Source of the DNA: an uncultured Clostridia bacterium
GTDB taxonomy: Bacteria; Bacillota; Clostridia; TANB77; CAG-508
Length of the DNA stretch: 40,709 nt
Direction: 5' to 3'
Assembly: GCA_947630065.1 (NCBI GenBank)
Contig: CANRGE010000016.1
Location: 1-40,709 of the forward strand
Shown: in pieces, positions 17,294 to 26,078 of the stretch
How the letters are laid out: every line of letters starts with the position of its first letter
Numbering within the stretch: the stretch's first letter is position 1
Made by a program: the position numbers and the translations under genes
The notes under the pieces: generated by a model
The model's input: the letters and a program-made list of their open reading frames with translations, nothing else
Told to the model about the DNA's origin: nothing
The model's database searches: none

Positions 17294-18235
17294 TTAATCA
17301 CTTAAAAAATTCATTACTAAGTCTATTATTATTTCTTTCTCTTTTGGATTTGATTCTGCTATTAATAAAGTTAAAGCTGTTAAAGTATTGTTATCTATTA
17401 ATTGTTTTTTATTTTTATATAAAATTCCATAAAAATTTAGAAAATATATAAATAAAGTTGCAGCTATTCTTTTATTTCCATCTGTAAAAACATGATTTTT
17501 TATTATTAAATATAAAAAATTTGCTCCTTTTTCTTCTATACTTTTGTATATATCTTTTCCATCAAAACTCTGATAGATATTCCCTATAATTGATTCCAAA
17601 CCTTTATCTCTTTCAATAGCAAACAATGTACTTCTTTCATTAAATTTAAGTTTGTTAATAATATTTATACATGTACTATATTCAATTTTCCTTTCATCTA
17701 TATTACCATTTACTTTCTTTAATGTTTTATGGTCATAGTCATCTAATAAGTCCAATGCCTTTGTATATTCGCCAATTACTTTTAATATTTCTTTTGCTTC
17801 ATTTCCTTCTAATCTTTCATCTATTCTATTAGCTATATCTATTAATTTTATTGTTTTTTCCAGATATTCTAGTCTTTTCTGGTTTACTGCATATCCTTTT
17901 ATCATGTAATCTTTTAAAACCTTTGTTGCCCATTGTCTAAATATTACACCATTTTTAGATTTTACTCTATAGCCTACAGATATTATTACATCAAGATTAT
18001 ATATTTTAGATTTTCTACCCCCAGAACTTTTATCGGAAATTCCGATAGAAGTTTTTTCATCTAATTCTTTTTCTTTAAAAATATTATTAATATGTTCACT
18101 TAAAGTCGATTGCTTTACATTAAATAACTTTTCCATTTGTGCTTGAGTCAACCATACAGTTTCATCCTTTAAATTTACCTCTAGTTTTACACCTTGATTT
18201 TCAAATACAATAATCTCATTCGTTTTTTCATTCAT
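17294..18235 (-). CDS. RhuM family protein with C-terminal Fic/Doc domain
   Basis: The 313-aa protein joins two domains. The N-terminal RhuM domain (about 1-120) has V-W-L-T-Q-A-Q-M-E-K-L-F, an HTH-like Q-S-T-L-S-E-H-I segment and F-R-Q-W-A-T-K-V-L. The C-terminal part carries the Fic/Doc signature H-V-F-T-D-G-N-K-R-I-A (about 250-260), the catalytic loop of enzymes that transfer AMP or phosphate onto targets. Such fusions are common accessory genes; a toxin role is an inference. The ATG has AAAAGGATG. A GAAC-N4-GTTC palindrome sits at the predicted transcription start. No dedicated antitoxin gene is adjacent. Confidence 0.88.
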   Translation of the reverse strand: MNEKTNEIIVFENQGVKLEVNLKDETVWLTQAQMEKLFNVKQSTLSEHINNIFKEKELDEKTSIGISDKSSGGRKSKIYNLDVIISVGYRVKSKNGVIFRQWATKVLKDYMIKGYAVNQKRLEYLEKTIKLIDIANRIDERLEGNEAKEILKVIGEYTKALDLLDDYDHKTLKKVNGNIDERKIEYSTCINIINKLKFNERSTLFAIERDKGLESIIGNIYQSFDGKDIYKSIEEKGANFLYLIIKNHVFTDGNKRIAATLFIYFLNFYGILYKNKKQLIDNNTLTALTLLIAESNPKEKEIIIDLVMNFLSD

Positions 18236-18292
18236 AAGAACACATCCTTTTTATTAATTCTAGCTCTTATTTCATATTTATATTTTGAACAG

Positions 18293-18308
18293 AAGAACTA
18301 TTGTTCTT
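18293..18308 (-). promoter_or_regulatory. GAAC-N4-GTTC palindrome, candidate LexA (SOS) box
   Basis: AAGAAC-TATT-GTTCTT is a perfect 6-bp inverted repeat with the GAAC-N4-GTTC core of the Bacillus/Clostridium SOS box. It lies at the predicted start site of the RhuM-Fic transcript, where a repressor would block initiation. It is the only full match I found in the window. Confidence 0.5.
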
Positions 18309-18312
18309 GTAT

Positions 18313-18340
18313 TTTATACTATATTCTTCTTGTTTGTCAA
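18313..18340 (-). promoter_or_regulatory. promoter of the RhuM-Fic gene
   Basis: Minus-strand consensus TTGACA (18335-18340), 16-nt spacer, TATAAA (18313-18318). Confidence 0.7.
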
Positions 18341-18431
18341 TATGTTAAAGTGTTTTTATGTTTTTTTGATGTGTTCTAACTAATTTATATCTTAAAATAA
18401 CTCCATTTTTCAACTTTTAAATCGCTATTTT

Positions 18432-20327
18432 TTATATTTCCATTATTATAGGCAAAATCATAGGGTTTCTTTTTGTTCTTTGATATATATAATCTCTTAA
18501 TGTGTCTTTTAATGTTGATTTTATTACAGACCACTCTTTTATACGTTTTTGTTCACATTTCATTATTTCTTCTCTTATTACTTTTTTTACCTCATCCATA
18601 AGATTCTCTGATTCTCTTACATATACAAATCCCCTTGATATTACATCTGGTCCTGCTACAACTTCTCCTTCTGAATCCATTGTTAATACTATTACAATTA
18701 ATCCATCTTGAGATAAATGTTGTCTATCTCTTAAAACTATATTTCCTACATCTCCAACTCCTAAGCCATCTACTAATATTTTACCTGATTGTACTGTTCC
18801 TGTAAGTTTTGCTTCGTTTGGAGTTAATTCCATTACTCTACCATTTGTCATTATAAATGAATTTTTAGGGTCTATTCCTACTTTTTTAGCTGTATCTATA
18901 TGTGCTATTAATTGTCTATATTCACCATGTACTGGTAAAAAGAATTTTGGACGTACTAAAGATAAAATTAATTTTTGTTCTTCTTGGCATGCGTGTCCAG
19001 ATACATGTACATCTTCTAGTGCACTATATACAACTTCTGCACCAATTTTCATTAAATCATCTATTACTTTAGAAACTAATTTTTCATTTCCTGGAATTGG
19101 TGTTGCTGATATTATTACTAAATCATTTGGTGTAATTTCTACTTTTTTATGCTCTCCTGATGCCATTCTTGTTAGTGCTGACATTGTTTCTCCTTGTGAG
19201 CCTGTTGTTATTATAACTAATTGTTCGTCAGGATAGTTATTTATCATATCTATATCAATAAATACATTTTTAGGTACTTGTATATATCCTAATTCTATTG
19301 CTGTATTTATCATATTTATCATACTTCTTCCACATACAGCAATTTTTCTACCATATCGTACTGATGAGTTAACTATTTGTTGTACTCTATGAACATTTGA
19401 AGCAAATGTTGCTACAACTATTCTTTTTGTACAATTTAAGAATAATTTTTCAAATACCTCTCCTACTGTACTTTCAGACATAGTATAGCCTTTACGTTCA
19501 GAGTTTGTACTATCACTCATTAGTGCTAAAACACCTTTGTTTCCTAATTCTGCAAGTCGTCCTAAATCCATTCTCTCATCATCTATTGGTGTATAGTCTA
19601 CTTTAAAATCTCCTGTATGAACTATAACACCAACTGGTGTATTTATAGCTAATGCCACTGCATCTGGTATACTATGACAACTTTTTATAAATTCTACTTG
19701 CATTTTTCCAAAATTAATAGTTTCACCTTGTTTTACAACATTTAATCTTGTTTTTCTTTCTAAACCATGTTCTTCTAATTTATTAGAAATTAATCCTATT
19801 GTTAGTTTTGTTGCATAAATTGGCACATCTATTTGCTTTAATAAATATGGTATTGCTCCAATATGGTCTTCGTGTCCATGTGTTACGACTAATCCTTTTA
19901 TTTTATTTTTATTTTTCTCTAAGTATGTTATATCTGGTATTACTAAATCTACACCTAACATATCATCTTCTGGAAATGCTAAACCGCAATCAACTATTAT
20001 CATTTCATTTTCATATTCAAAAACTGTAATATTTTTTCCAATTTCTAATAATCCTCCTAATGGAATTATTTTTAATGGACTTTTCTTAAATTGAAATTTA
20101 TTGTCATCATCAGAAGTTTGTTTTATCATTTTATTAGACTCTGTAATTTTAGTATTTCTTCTTTGTGTTGTTCTTCTAGTTGTAGTTCTAGTTTTTTCAT
20201 TATTTATATTCTCTTCTCTTTTATTTTCTAATTTTTTACTAGGTGTTCTAGTTTTATAATTCCTTCTTCCTTTCTTTTCTAACTCTTCTTTTTTTGTATT
20301 TTCTTCTGTCATATTCTCATTATTCAT
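18432..20327 (-). CDS. rnj: ribonuclease J
   Basis: RNase J is a metallo-beta-lactamase/beta-CASP enzyme with endonuclease and 5'-3' exonuclease activity, central to mRNA decay and rRNA maturation in Firmicutes. The 631-aa product has a basic disordered N-terminal extension of about 80 residues rich in Arg, Thr and Lys, then the catalytic metal motif H-G-H-E-D-H at 150-155, D-S-T-N-S-E-R, S-G-H-A in the beta-CASP region and P-V-H-G-E-Y-R-Q-L. The extension is absent from the Bacillus enzymes and may contact RNA. The ATG is preceded by GGAAAGGAA. It has an unusually long leader with hairpins. Confidence 0.95.
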   Translation of the reverse strand: MNNENMTEENTKKEELEKKGRRNYKTRTPSKKLENKREENINNEKTRTTTRRTTQRRNTKITESNKMIKQTSDDDNKFQFKKSPLKIIPLGGLLEIGKNITVFEYENEMIIVDCGLAFPEDDMLGVDLVIPDITYLEKNKNKIKGLVVTHGHEDHIGAIPYLLKQIDVPIYATKLTIGLISNKLEEHGLERKTRLNVVKQGETINFGKMQVEFIKSCHSIPDAVALAINTPVGVIVHTGDFKVDYTPIDDERMDLGRLAELGNKGVLALMSDSTNSERKGYTMSESTVGEVFEKLFLNCTKRIVVATFASNVHRVQQIVNSSVRYGRKIAVCGRSMINMINTAIELGYIQVPKNVFIDIDMINNYPDEQLVIITTGSQGETMSALTRMASGEHKKVEITPNDLVIISATPIPGNEKLVSKVIDDLMKIGAEVVYSALEDVHVSGHACQEEQKLILSLVRPKFFLPVHGEYRQLIAHIDTAKKVGIDPKNSFIMTNGRVMELTPNEAKLTGTVQSGKILVDGLGVGDVGNIVLRDRQHLSQDGLIVIVLTMDSEGEVVAGPDVISRGFVYVRESENLMDEVKKVIREEIMKCEQKRIKEWSVIKSTLKDTLRDYIYQRTKRNPMILPIIMEI

Positions 20328-20660
20328 TTTTTATTCACATTCCTTTCCAATGTATAAAATTATATTTAATTTATAATTTAGTATTAAAAAAATCGTATTT
20401 CTTTAATGATTGATTCATTATTTCAATACGAAAAATAACACAATTCAAAAGGAAAACATACTAATTCCTTTTTATTGTAAATATCTAATAAATCTTGCTT
20501 TGCAAGATTTTATAATTTTAATGCTAATATTTTTAATATTTCCGCTCATTTTATTTCATATTAATAATTTCCGAATCAATAATAACTATATTATTTTAAA
20601 AAATCTCATTTTTAATACATAAATTTAAATCTCATCTTTACCTTTTTGGTAACAACTGTT
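20328..20660 (-). promoter_or_regulatory. long structured 5' leader of the RNase J gene
   Basis: The promoter at 20665-20694 implies a leader of about 330 nt. It holds a hairpin AAATCTTGC-AAA-GCAAGATTT near 20494-20514, a four-codon ORF M-F-S-F with AAAAGGAATT before it, and then a terminator-like hairpin at 20393-20431 followed by seven U. The order short ORF, terminator, RNase J gene is that of an attenuator. No gene on either strand would need the terminator. Confidence 0.5.
20393..20431 (-). terminator. intrinsic terminator (attenuator) in the RNase J leader
   Basis: TCGTATT and AATACGA close an extended stem with inner ATGA/TCAT pairing; TTTTTTT follows on the minus strand. It stands 66 nt before the RNase J start codon. 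Confidence 0.6.
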
Positions 20661-20664
20661 AATT

Positions 20665-20694
20665 ATTATACTATATATTATATAAAAAAGTCAA
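20665..20694 (-). promoter_or_regulatory. promoter of the RNase J gene
   Basis: Minus-strand TTGACT (20689-20694), 18-nt spacer, perfect TATAAT (20665-20670). Confidence 0.65.
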
Positions 20695-20730
20695 TACTAA
20701 GAAATAGCAACTAATTAATTTAACAAAAAA

Positions 20731-20927
20731 AATCCTTCGAAGGATTGGCTTTTCACCTGTAGGGGCGATTTTAATCGCCCGTTTCTTCGAAGAATTTTCT
20801 AATATCATATTATATTTATTTTTTATTTCATTTTATCTAGTTAATTTTTTAGTAATTTTTATTAGCATAGCCGTTGGAGGGCGGGCGATTAAAATCGCCC
20901 CTACACTTATTAGGCTTGTCTTTGTAG
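20731..20927. repeat. type B inverted-repeat element, copy B1
   Basis: The element starts with the 16-bp palindrome AATCCTTCGAAGGATT. It carries two outward arms, GTAGGGGCGATTTTAATC and its complement near 20883-20904, separated by about 105 bp of AT-rich DNA. The core GGGCGATT/AATCGCCC is itself palindromic. Elements of this kind are scattered in gut Firmicutes and resemble MITEs or REP sequences. No open frame is inside. Confidence 0.8.
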
Positions 20928-20982
20928 CATTTTTATTTATTAGTTTCCTGTTTATATTATATTGTCATAAATTCCCATATGT

Positions 20983-21645
<663 letters not shown>

Positions 21646-21725
21646 CTTTTGCTTTCTCCTTTTTTATTTTTCCTGCATTTATTATATTCTCTAATTGTTA
21701 TTCTGTCAATTATTTTTTAGGATAG

Positions 21726-21892
21726 AACAAATCTCGCTTCACGAGACCTTTTCTCTACATCTTAAAGTTTGCTATCTAAATTCAAGGTCTCAAAGAAGCG
21801 TAAAGATTTGTTGACGCAAAAATTTACAAAGTAAATTTTCTGTGCAATGTTATTTTTTATATAATAGGAAAGTAAAACTTTTCTATTATATA
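21726..21892 (-). repeat. type A structured repeat, copy A5
   Basis: A full copy in the inverted orientation of A2/A3. It differs by GCAAAAATTT for GCGAAAATTT and CTTCACGAGACC for CTTCGCGAGACC. It abuts the type B copy B2 with only a few bases between. Confidence 0.85.
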
Positions 21893-21895
21893 AAA

Positions 21896-22082
21896 AATCC
21901 TTCGAAGGATTGGCTTTTCACCTGTAGTGGCGATTTTAATCGCCCGTTCTTCGAAGAATTTTCTCATATTATATTCTATTTATTTTTTATTCAGTTAATT
22001 TTTTTAGTAATTTTTATTAGCATAGCCGTTGGAGAGCGGGCGATTAAAATCGCCACTACATTTATTAAGCTTGTCTGTGTAG
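21896..22082. repeat. type B inverted-repeat element, copy B2
   Basis: Same structure as B1, about 190 bp, in the same orientation. The left arm reads GTAGTGGCG where B1 has GTAGGGGCG, and the right arm reads CGCCACTAC where B1 has CGCCCCTAC, so the two arms changed together and still pair perfectly. Confidence 0.8.
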
Positions 22083-22086
22083 TCTT

Positions 22087-22575
22087 TTATTTATTTAAAT
22101 ATTTTTCTATGTCTTTTAATACCCCTTCTTTAGTATAATGACCTTTCATTGTATAGTTACATTTTTCTACTAATCTTTTAGCAATTCTATCCCAATAGTC
22201 ATTAAATATATCATCATCTTTTTGAAGTTGTATATAATCATAGTTATCAAAATCTCCATACATATCTACATTCCATGATGGAAGAAAATATACTGAAATA
22301 GAAGTTGGACCCCATACTTTTAAATATATTTCATTCTTAGTGACCATAATAATAGCATTATCTTTAAAATCAATTTCTATTAAATCTTTGTCTTTTAATG
22401 ATTTTTGTAGTTCCCAAATATCTATATTATTTAAATCACATGTTTTTAAATATTCATTATTAAAACTCTTTTGCCATTTTTCTTGCTCTTTTAATTGATG
22501 TTCTTTAAATTCATCTATACTATTAAAGCCACGTTCTTTTAGCCAACCATTAACAATTTCTTCGTAATCTTTCAT
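22087..22575 (-). CDS. unknown 162-aa protein after the ROK kinase
   Basis: I do not recognise this protein. It is acidic and soluble-looking, with an N-terminal M-K-D-Y-E-E-I-V-N-G-W-L-K-E-R-G-F helix, and a later beta-rich part (N-E-I-Y-L-K-V-W-G-P-T-S-I-S-V-Y). The C-terminal region has R-I-A-K-R-L-V-E-K-C-N-Y and K-E-G-V-L-K-D-I-E-K-Y-L. A TTG at 22587 is in frame, but the ATG at 22575 directly follows GGAGGG and is preferred. It is the last open frame on this strand before the repeats; a gap of 66 nt separates it from the ROK gene. Confidence 0.7.
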   Translation of the reverse strand: MKDYEEIVNGWLKERGFNSIDEFKEHQLKEQEKWQKSFNNEYLKTCDLNNIDIWELQKSLKDKDLIEIDFKDNAIIMVTKNEIYLKVWGPTSISVYFLPSWNVDMYGDFDNYDYIQLQKDDDIFNDYWDRIAKRLVEKCNYTMKGHYTKEGVLKDIEKYLNK

Positions 22576-22641
22576 ACAACCCTCCAATAAAATATTATCT
22601 TTATTATAACATATTTTTCATTAAAAATTGCTAATTATTTT

Positions 22642-23538
22642 TTAAATATTTGTTGCACCTATAATTCCTGCATCATTTTTTGTTTTTGCCATTAAAATTG
22701 GTGGAATTTCTTTATTAAATAGTAAATTTGAATTTTTCAATACTTGTATTAATTCATTTAGTATTAGATCTTCATAATGAGTAAAGCTTCCACCTATACA
22801 TATAGCTTCTGGCTCAAAAATATTTATTATGTTTGAAATTCCTATTGCCAAATTTTCTATATATTCTTTTAAAATTTTTTGCATTTTTTTATCATTTGTC
22901 TTTTCTTTTATTAAGTCTAATAATTGCTTACCATTTATTTTTTCTTTTATATTATATTCTTTTCTTACATTTTCTTTTAAAGCTGTAATAGATGCATATT
23001 GTTCAAAGCAACCTTTTTTGCCGCATTTACAATCTTTTCCGTTTTTTTCTATAATAATATGACCAAGTTCGAACCCTTCATATTTTTTAGGAGTTAATAA
23101 TTCATTATTAAAGAAAACTGCTCCACCTATTCCTGTGCCAATTGTTAAAAACACACAATTGTTATATTTTTTTAGATTTCCATATTTCTTTTCTGCTATT
23201 GCAGCACATTTAGCATCATTTTTTATGTATATTGGACATTTATAATATTTTTTTATTTTATTTACTATATCAAAATTGTTTAATCCTAAATTACTAGAAT
23301 ATTTAATTTTATTATCTTGTATGCTTCCTGGTGCTGCAATTCCAATTAATTGTATATCTTCTTTTTTTATTTTTTCTTCTTTAATTATTTCCTCTATGAA
23401 TTCTATTATCGTTTGTTCTATTTCAATTTCTATAAAATCCTTTTTTAAATCTTTTTCTTTTTTTATTTTTATTGTACCTTCGTCATATACTAATCCTACT
23501 GCTATATGGCTTCCGCCTAAATCTACACCTATTCGCAT
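22642..23538 (-). CDS. ROK-family sugar kinase (glucokinase-like)
   Basis: ROK kinases phosphorylate glucose or related sugars with ATP. The 298-aa product has the N-terminal phosphate loop D-L-G-G-S-H-I-A, the G-T-G-I-G-G-A motif, the substrate-site E-L-G-H-I-I and the ROK zinc motif C-K-C-G-K-K-G-C-F-E-Q-Y. No helix-turn-helix precedes the kinase domain, so it is an enzyme and not a ROK repressor. It starts 18 nt downstream of pilC with AAAGGATTAATTT and is probably read with the pilus genes, an unusual partner; cotranscription may be incidental. Confidence 0.9.
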   Translation of the reverse strand: MRIGVDLGGSHIAVGLVYDEGTIKIKKEKDLKKDFIEIEIEQTIIEFIEEIIKEEKIKKEDIQLIGIAAPGSIQDNKIKYSSNLGLNNFDIVNKIKKYYKCPIYIKNDAKCAAIAEKKYGNLKKYNNCVFLTIGTGIGGAVFFNNELLTPKKYEGFELGHIIIEKNGKDCKCGKKGCFEQYASITALKENVRKEYNIKEKINGKQLLDLIKEKTNDKKMQKILKEYIENLAIGISNIINIFEPEAICIGGSFTHYEDLILNELIQVLKNSNLLFNKEIPPILMAKTKNDAGIIGATNI

Positions 23539-23556
23539 AAATTAATCCTTTCAATT

Positions 23557-24915
23557 TTAGAATAAGTCTGAGTATGCATCAAATAAGAATCCACCCATAT
23601 ACACATCTATACATGGTACTAATACTACTACAACTAAGAAAATTAATACTATACCAACAATACTATATACAACTTGTGGTAATACAGCCATAATCTTCTC
23701 CATAATATTGTTTATATCTATTTCCATATATTCTACTAGTTTTTCCATCATTTCAGATAAGTCTGTTTGCATTCCTATTTTTAACATTTCTATTATCATT
23801 GAAGATGCTAATCCAGATTTTTCAAATGGTTCTATCCAAGATTGTCCTATTATAATATTGTTTATAGATGTTTCTATTATTGAAAGCATAACATAATTTT
23901 TAACAACATTTTTACTTACTTCCATTGATTCTTGTATTCTCATTCCATTTTGTAAGTTAAGTAACATAGCTCTCATTAATCTTGTAAAGTCTAATGCAAA
24001 TATTAATTTTCCAAATATCGGCATTGTATATTTAAAGTAATCAAAATTATATTTTCCTTTTGGTGTATTAATATACCAAATAATTATTCCAGCTATAATT
24101 CCTATAACAATTAATGGTACATACCAATATATCAAAACTAAATTCATTACATCCGAAAACCATAATGATATTGCTGGTAGTGGTTTTGTTGCTCCTACTG
24201 AATCAAAAACCTGTTGTATAGTTGGTATTATTGCTATAGAACCTACCATTAATAAAACTAATATGGCAGCAAATTGTAAAATATTTGGTATTAATATTTT
24301 TTTAACCTTTTTAGTCGTTACATCTGCTTCTTCTAGATATTTAACAGCTTGTTCTAGCGATTGAACAAGTGAACCAGATAATTCTCCAACTTTTATCATA
24401 TTAATATATATGTATGGAAATATATCAGAATAATATTCCATGGTCGTATACATATTTTCTCCCGCTTCTAGACCTGCTAATATATCTTCTAATATACCTC
24501 TTAATGTAAAGTTTTCTGTACTTTCAATTATAGTGCTTATTGCATGTATATTATTAAAATCAGCTTTTTTTAACAAATAAAAATTTTGAGTAAATATTAT
24601 AATATCTTTTGATGTTACTTTTTCTGTTTTTGATAATGCAAAGTTTATTTTTTGTATTATAGACCTTTGCTTTACTTCTCTTCCTTTCATTATGCTTGAT
24701 GTATCAACATTTTTCATTATATCGTTAATATCTCTAACATGCTTTTTTGTTTTATTTACTTTTCTTTTCGTTATAGCTATTGGCTCTGTAATACTTATTG
24801 GTACTAAATTATTTCTCTTTAGTTTTTTTATCAGTGCACTTCTACTTTGTTCATCTACAATATTACTTACTATTACGCCATTATCTGTTAATGCTCTATA
24901 TCTATATGTTGGCAT
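23557..24915 (-). CDS. pilC: type IV pilus inner-membrane platform protein PilC
   Basis: PilC (GspF family) is the membrane platform that couples the PilB/PilT motors to pilin movement. The 452-aa product has the usual N-terminal Y-R-Y-R-A-L-T-D-N-G start, two T2SSF cytoplasmic domains each followed by hydrophobic segments, A-G-L-E-A-G-E-N-M near 150, G-E-L-S-G-S-L near 190 and three main membrane helices, the last near the C-terminus. An extra basic segment (about 50-85) precedes the first domain. It follows pilT by 42 nt with AAAGGAGG at its start. Confidence 0.92.
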   Translation of the reverse strand: MPTYRYRALTDNGVIVSNIVDEQSRSALIKKLKRNNLVPISITEPIAITKRKVNKTKKHVRDINDIMKNVDTSSIMKGREVKQRSIIQKINFALSKTEKVTSKDIIIFTQNFYLLKKADFNNIHAISTIIESTENFTLRGILEDILAGLEAGENMYTTMEYYSDIFPYIYINMIKVGELSGSLVQSLEQAVKYLEEADVTTKKVKKILIPNILQFAAILVLLMVGSIAIIPTIQQVFDSVGATKPLPAISLWFSDVMNLVLIYWYVPLIVIGIIAGIIIWYINTPKGKYNFDYFKYTMPIFGKLIFALDFTRLMRAMLLNLQNGMRIQESMEVSKNVVKNYVMLSIIETSINNIIIGQSWIEPFEKSGLASSMIIEMLKIGMQTDLSEMMEKLVEYMEIDINNIMEKIMAVLPQVVYSIVGIVLIFLVVVVLVPCIDVYMGGFLFDAYSDLF

Positions 24916-24957
24916 TTATTTTATCCTCCTTTCTTAAGACACAAAGCAAAATAAGTT

Positions 24958-26058
24958 TTATCTTCCTTTTTTTATTCTTAATTGCATAATTGTTCTATTT
25001 AATGTTTCTATGTTTTTCTCTTCAATTTGAGCCTTTGCTTGTTCTAACGTAATTTTTTCATCAACAAATAACTCTGCTATAGAATTTATTAATCCTACGC
25101 TTCCTTTTTCTGACGCACTTTGTATTGCATCTTCTATTTCTGATACACTTAATTTTTCTTTTCTAATTAAACCTGCAACAATGTTATCTACAACCATTAC
25201 TTCTGGAACAAGTACTAGTTTTCCATTTGTTCCTGGTAGTAATCTTTGTGAAATTACTAGTTTTAATAAAGATGCTATTAAATATTTCATTGTAGATTGA
25301 TCACTTATATCATAAAAGTTTATCATTCTGTCTATAGTTTCTGCACATGATTTTGTATGTAATGTTCCTATAACTAAATGTCCTGCTTCTGCTGTTTCTA
25401 TTGCTGCATCCATTGTTTCCCTATCTCTTATCTCTCCTACTACTATGATATCACAATCTTCTCTTAATGAGTTTTTAACACCATCACTATAACTTAGTGA
25501 ATCTCCTCCAATTCCTACTTCTTTTTGTACTATAATAGATTTTTTTGATTTATGCCTATATTCTATTGGGCTTTCAAGTGTTAATATTTTTTTATTTTGA
25601 TTTTCATTTATTTCATCTATTAATGCACTAAGAGTTGTTGTTTTTCCTGAGTTAGTTTTTCCCGTTACTAGCATTAAACCTTGTGGTTGATATGTCATAC
25701 GCCTTACTATGTCTGGAACACCTAATTCCTCAAACTTTGGTAATGTATTTTTTATTATTCTTAATGTAAATAAAGGTATATCATTTGACATTGATACATT
25801 TACCCTAAATCTTAAATCTGCATATTCTAAAGATGTATCTAGTTTTTTTGTTTTCTTAAATATGCTATCTTTTTCTAGACTTCCTCTAATTAAATAATCA
25901 TATATTTCATTCATATCTTCTTCTGTCAAAACTTCAGTATTTTCTACTGGTTCTAATTTTCTTATTATTCTTACCATTGGATTTAATCCACATATAAAAT
26001 GTATATCTGATGCATCATGCTCAATAGCAAAATCTAAAACTTTTTCTACATTTATCAT
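24958..26058 (-). CDS. pilT: type IV pilus retraction ATPase PilT
   Basis: PilT depolymerises pili and powers twitching. The 366-aa product has Walker A G-K-T-N-S-G-K-T-T-T (about 135-144), the Asp box L-E-S-P-I-E-Y, Walker B with V-G-E-I-R-D-R-E-T and the His box G-H-L-V-I-G-T-L-H-T. The length and the conserved A-E-A-G-H-L segment favour PilT over PilB. The Walker A position starts with G-K-T-N where PilT usually has G-P-T-G. It lies 20 nt after pilB with a GGGAGGAAG ribosome site. Having both PilB and PilT suggests dynamic, retractable pili. Confidence 0.93.
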   Translation of the reverse strand: MINVEKVLDFAIEHDASDIHFICGLNPMVRIIRKLEPVENTEVLTEEDMNEIYDYLIRGSLEKDSIFKKTKKLDTSLEYADLRFRVNVSMSNDIPLFTLRIIKNTLPKFEELGVPDIVRRMTYQPQGLMLVTGKTNSGKTTTLSALIDEINENQNKKILTLESPIEYRHKSKKSIIVQKEVGIGGDSLSYSDGVKNSLREDCDIIVVGEIRDRETMDAAIETAEAGHLVIGTLHTKSCAETIDRMINFYDISDQSTMKYLIASLLKLVISQRLLPGTNGKLVLVPEVMVVDNIVAGLIRKEKLSVSEIEDAIQSASEKGSVGLINSIAELFVDEKITLEQAKAQIEEKNIETLNRTIMQLRIKKGR

Positions 26059-26078
26059 TAGTTCTTCCTCCCTAAATA

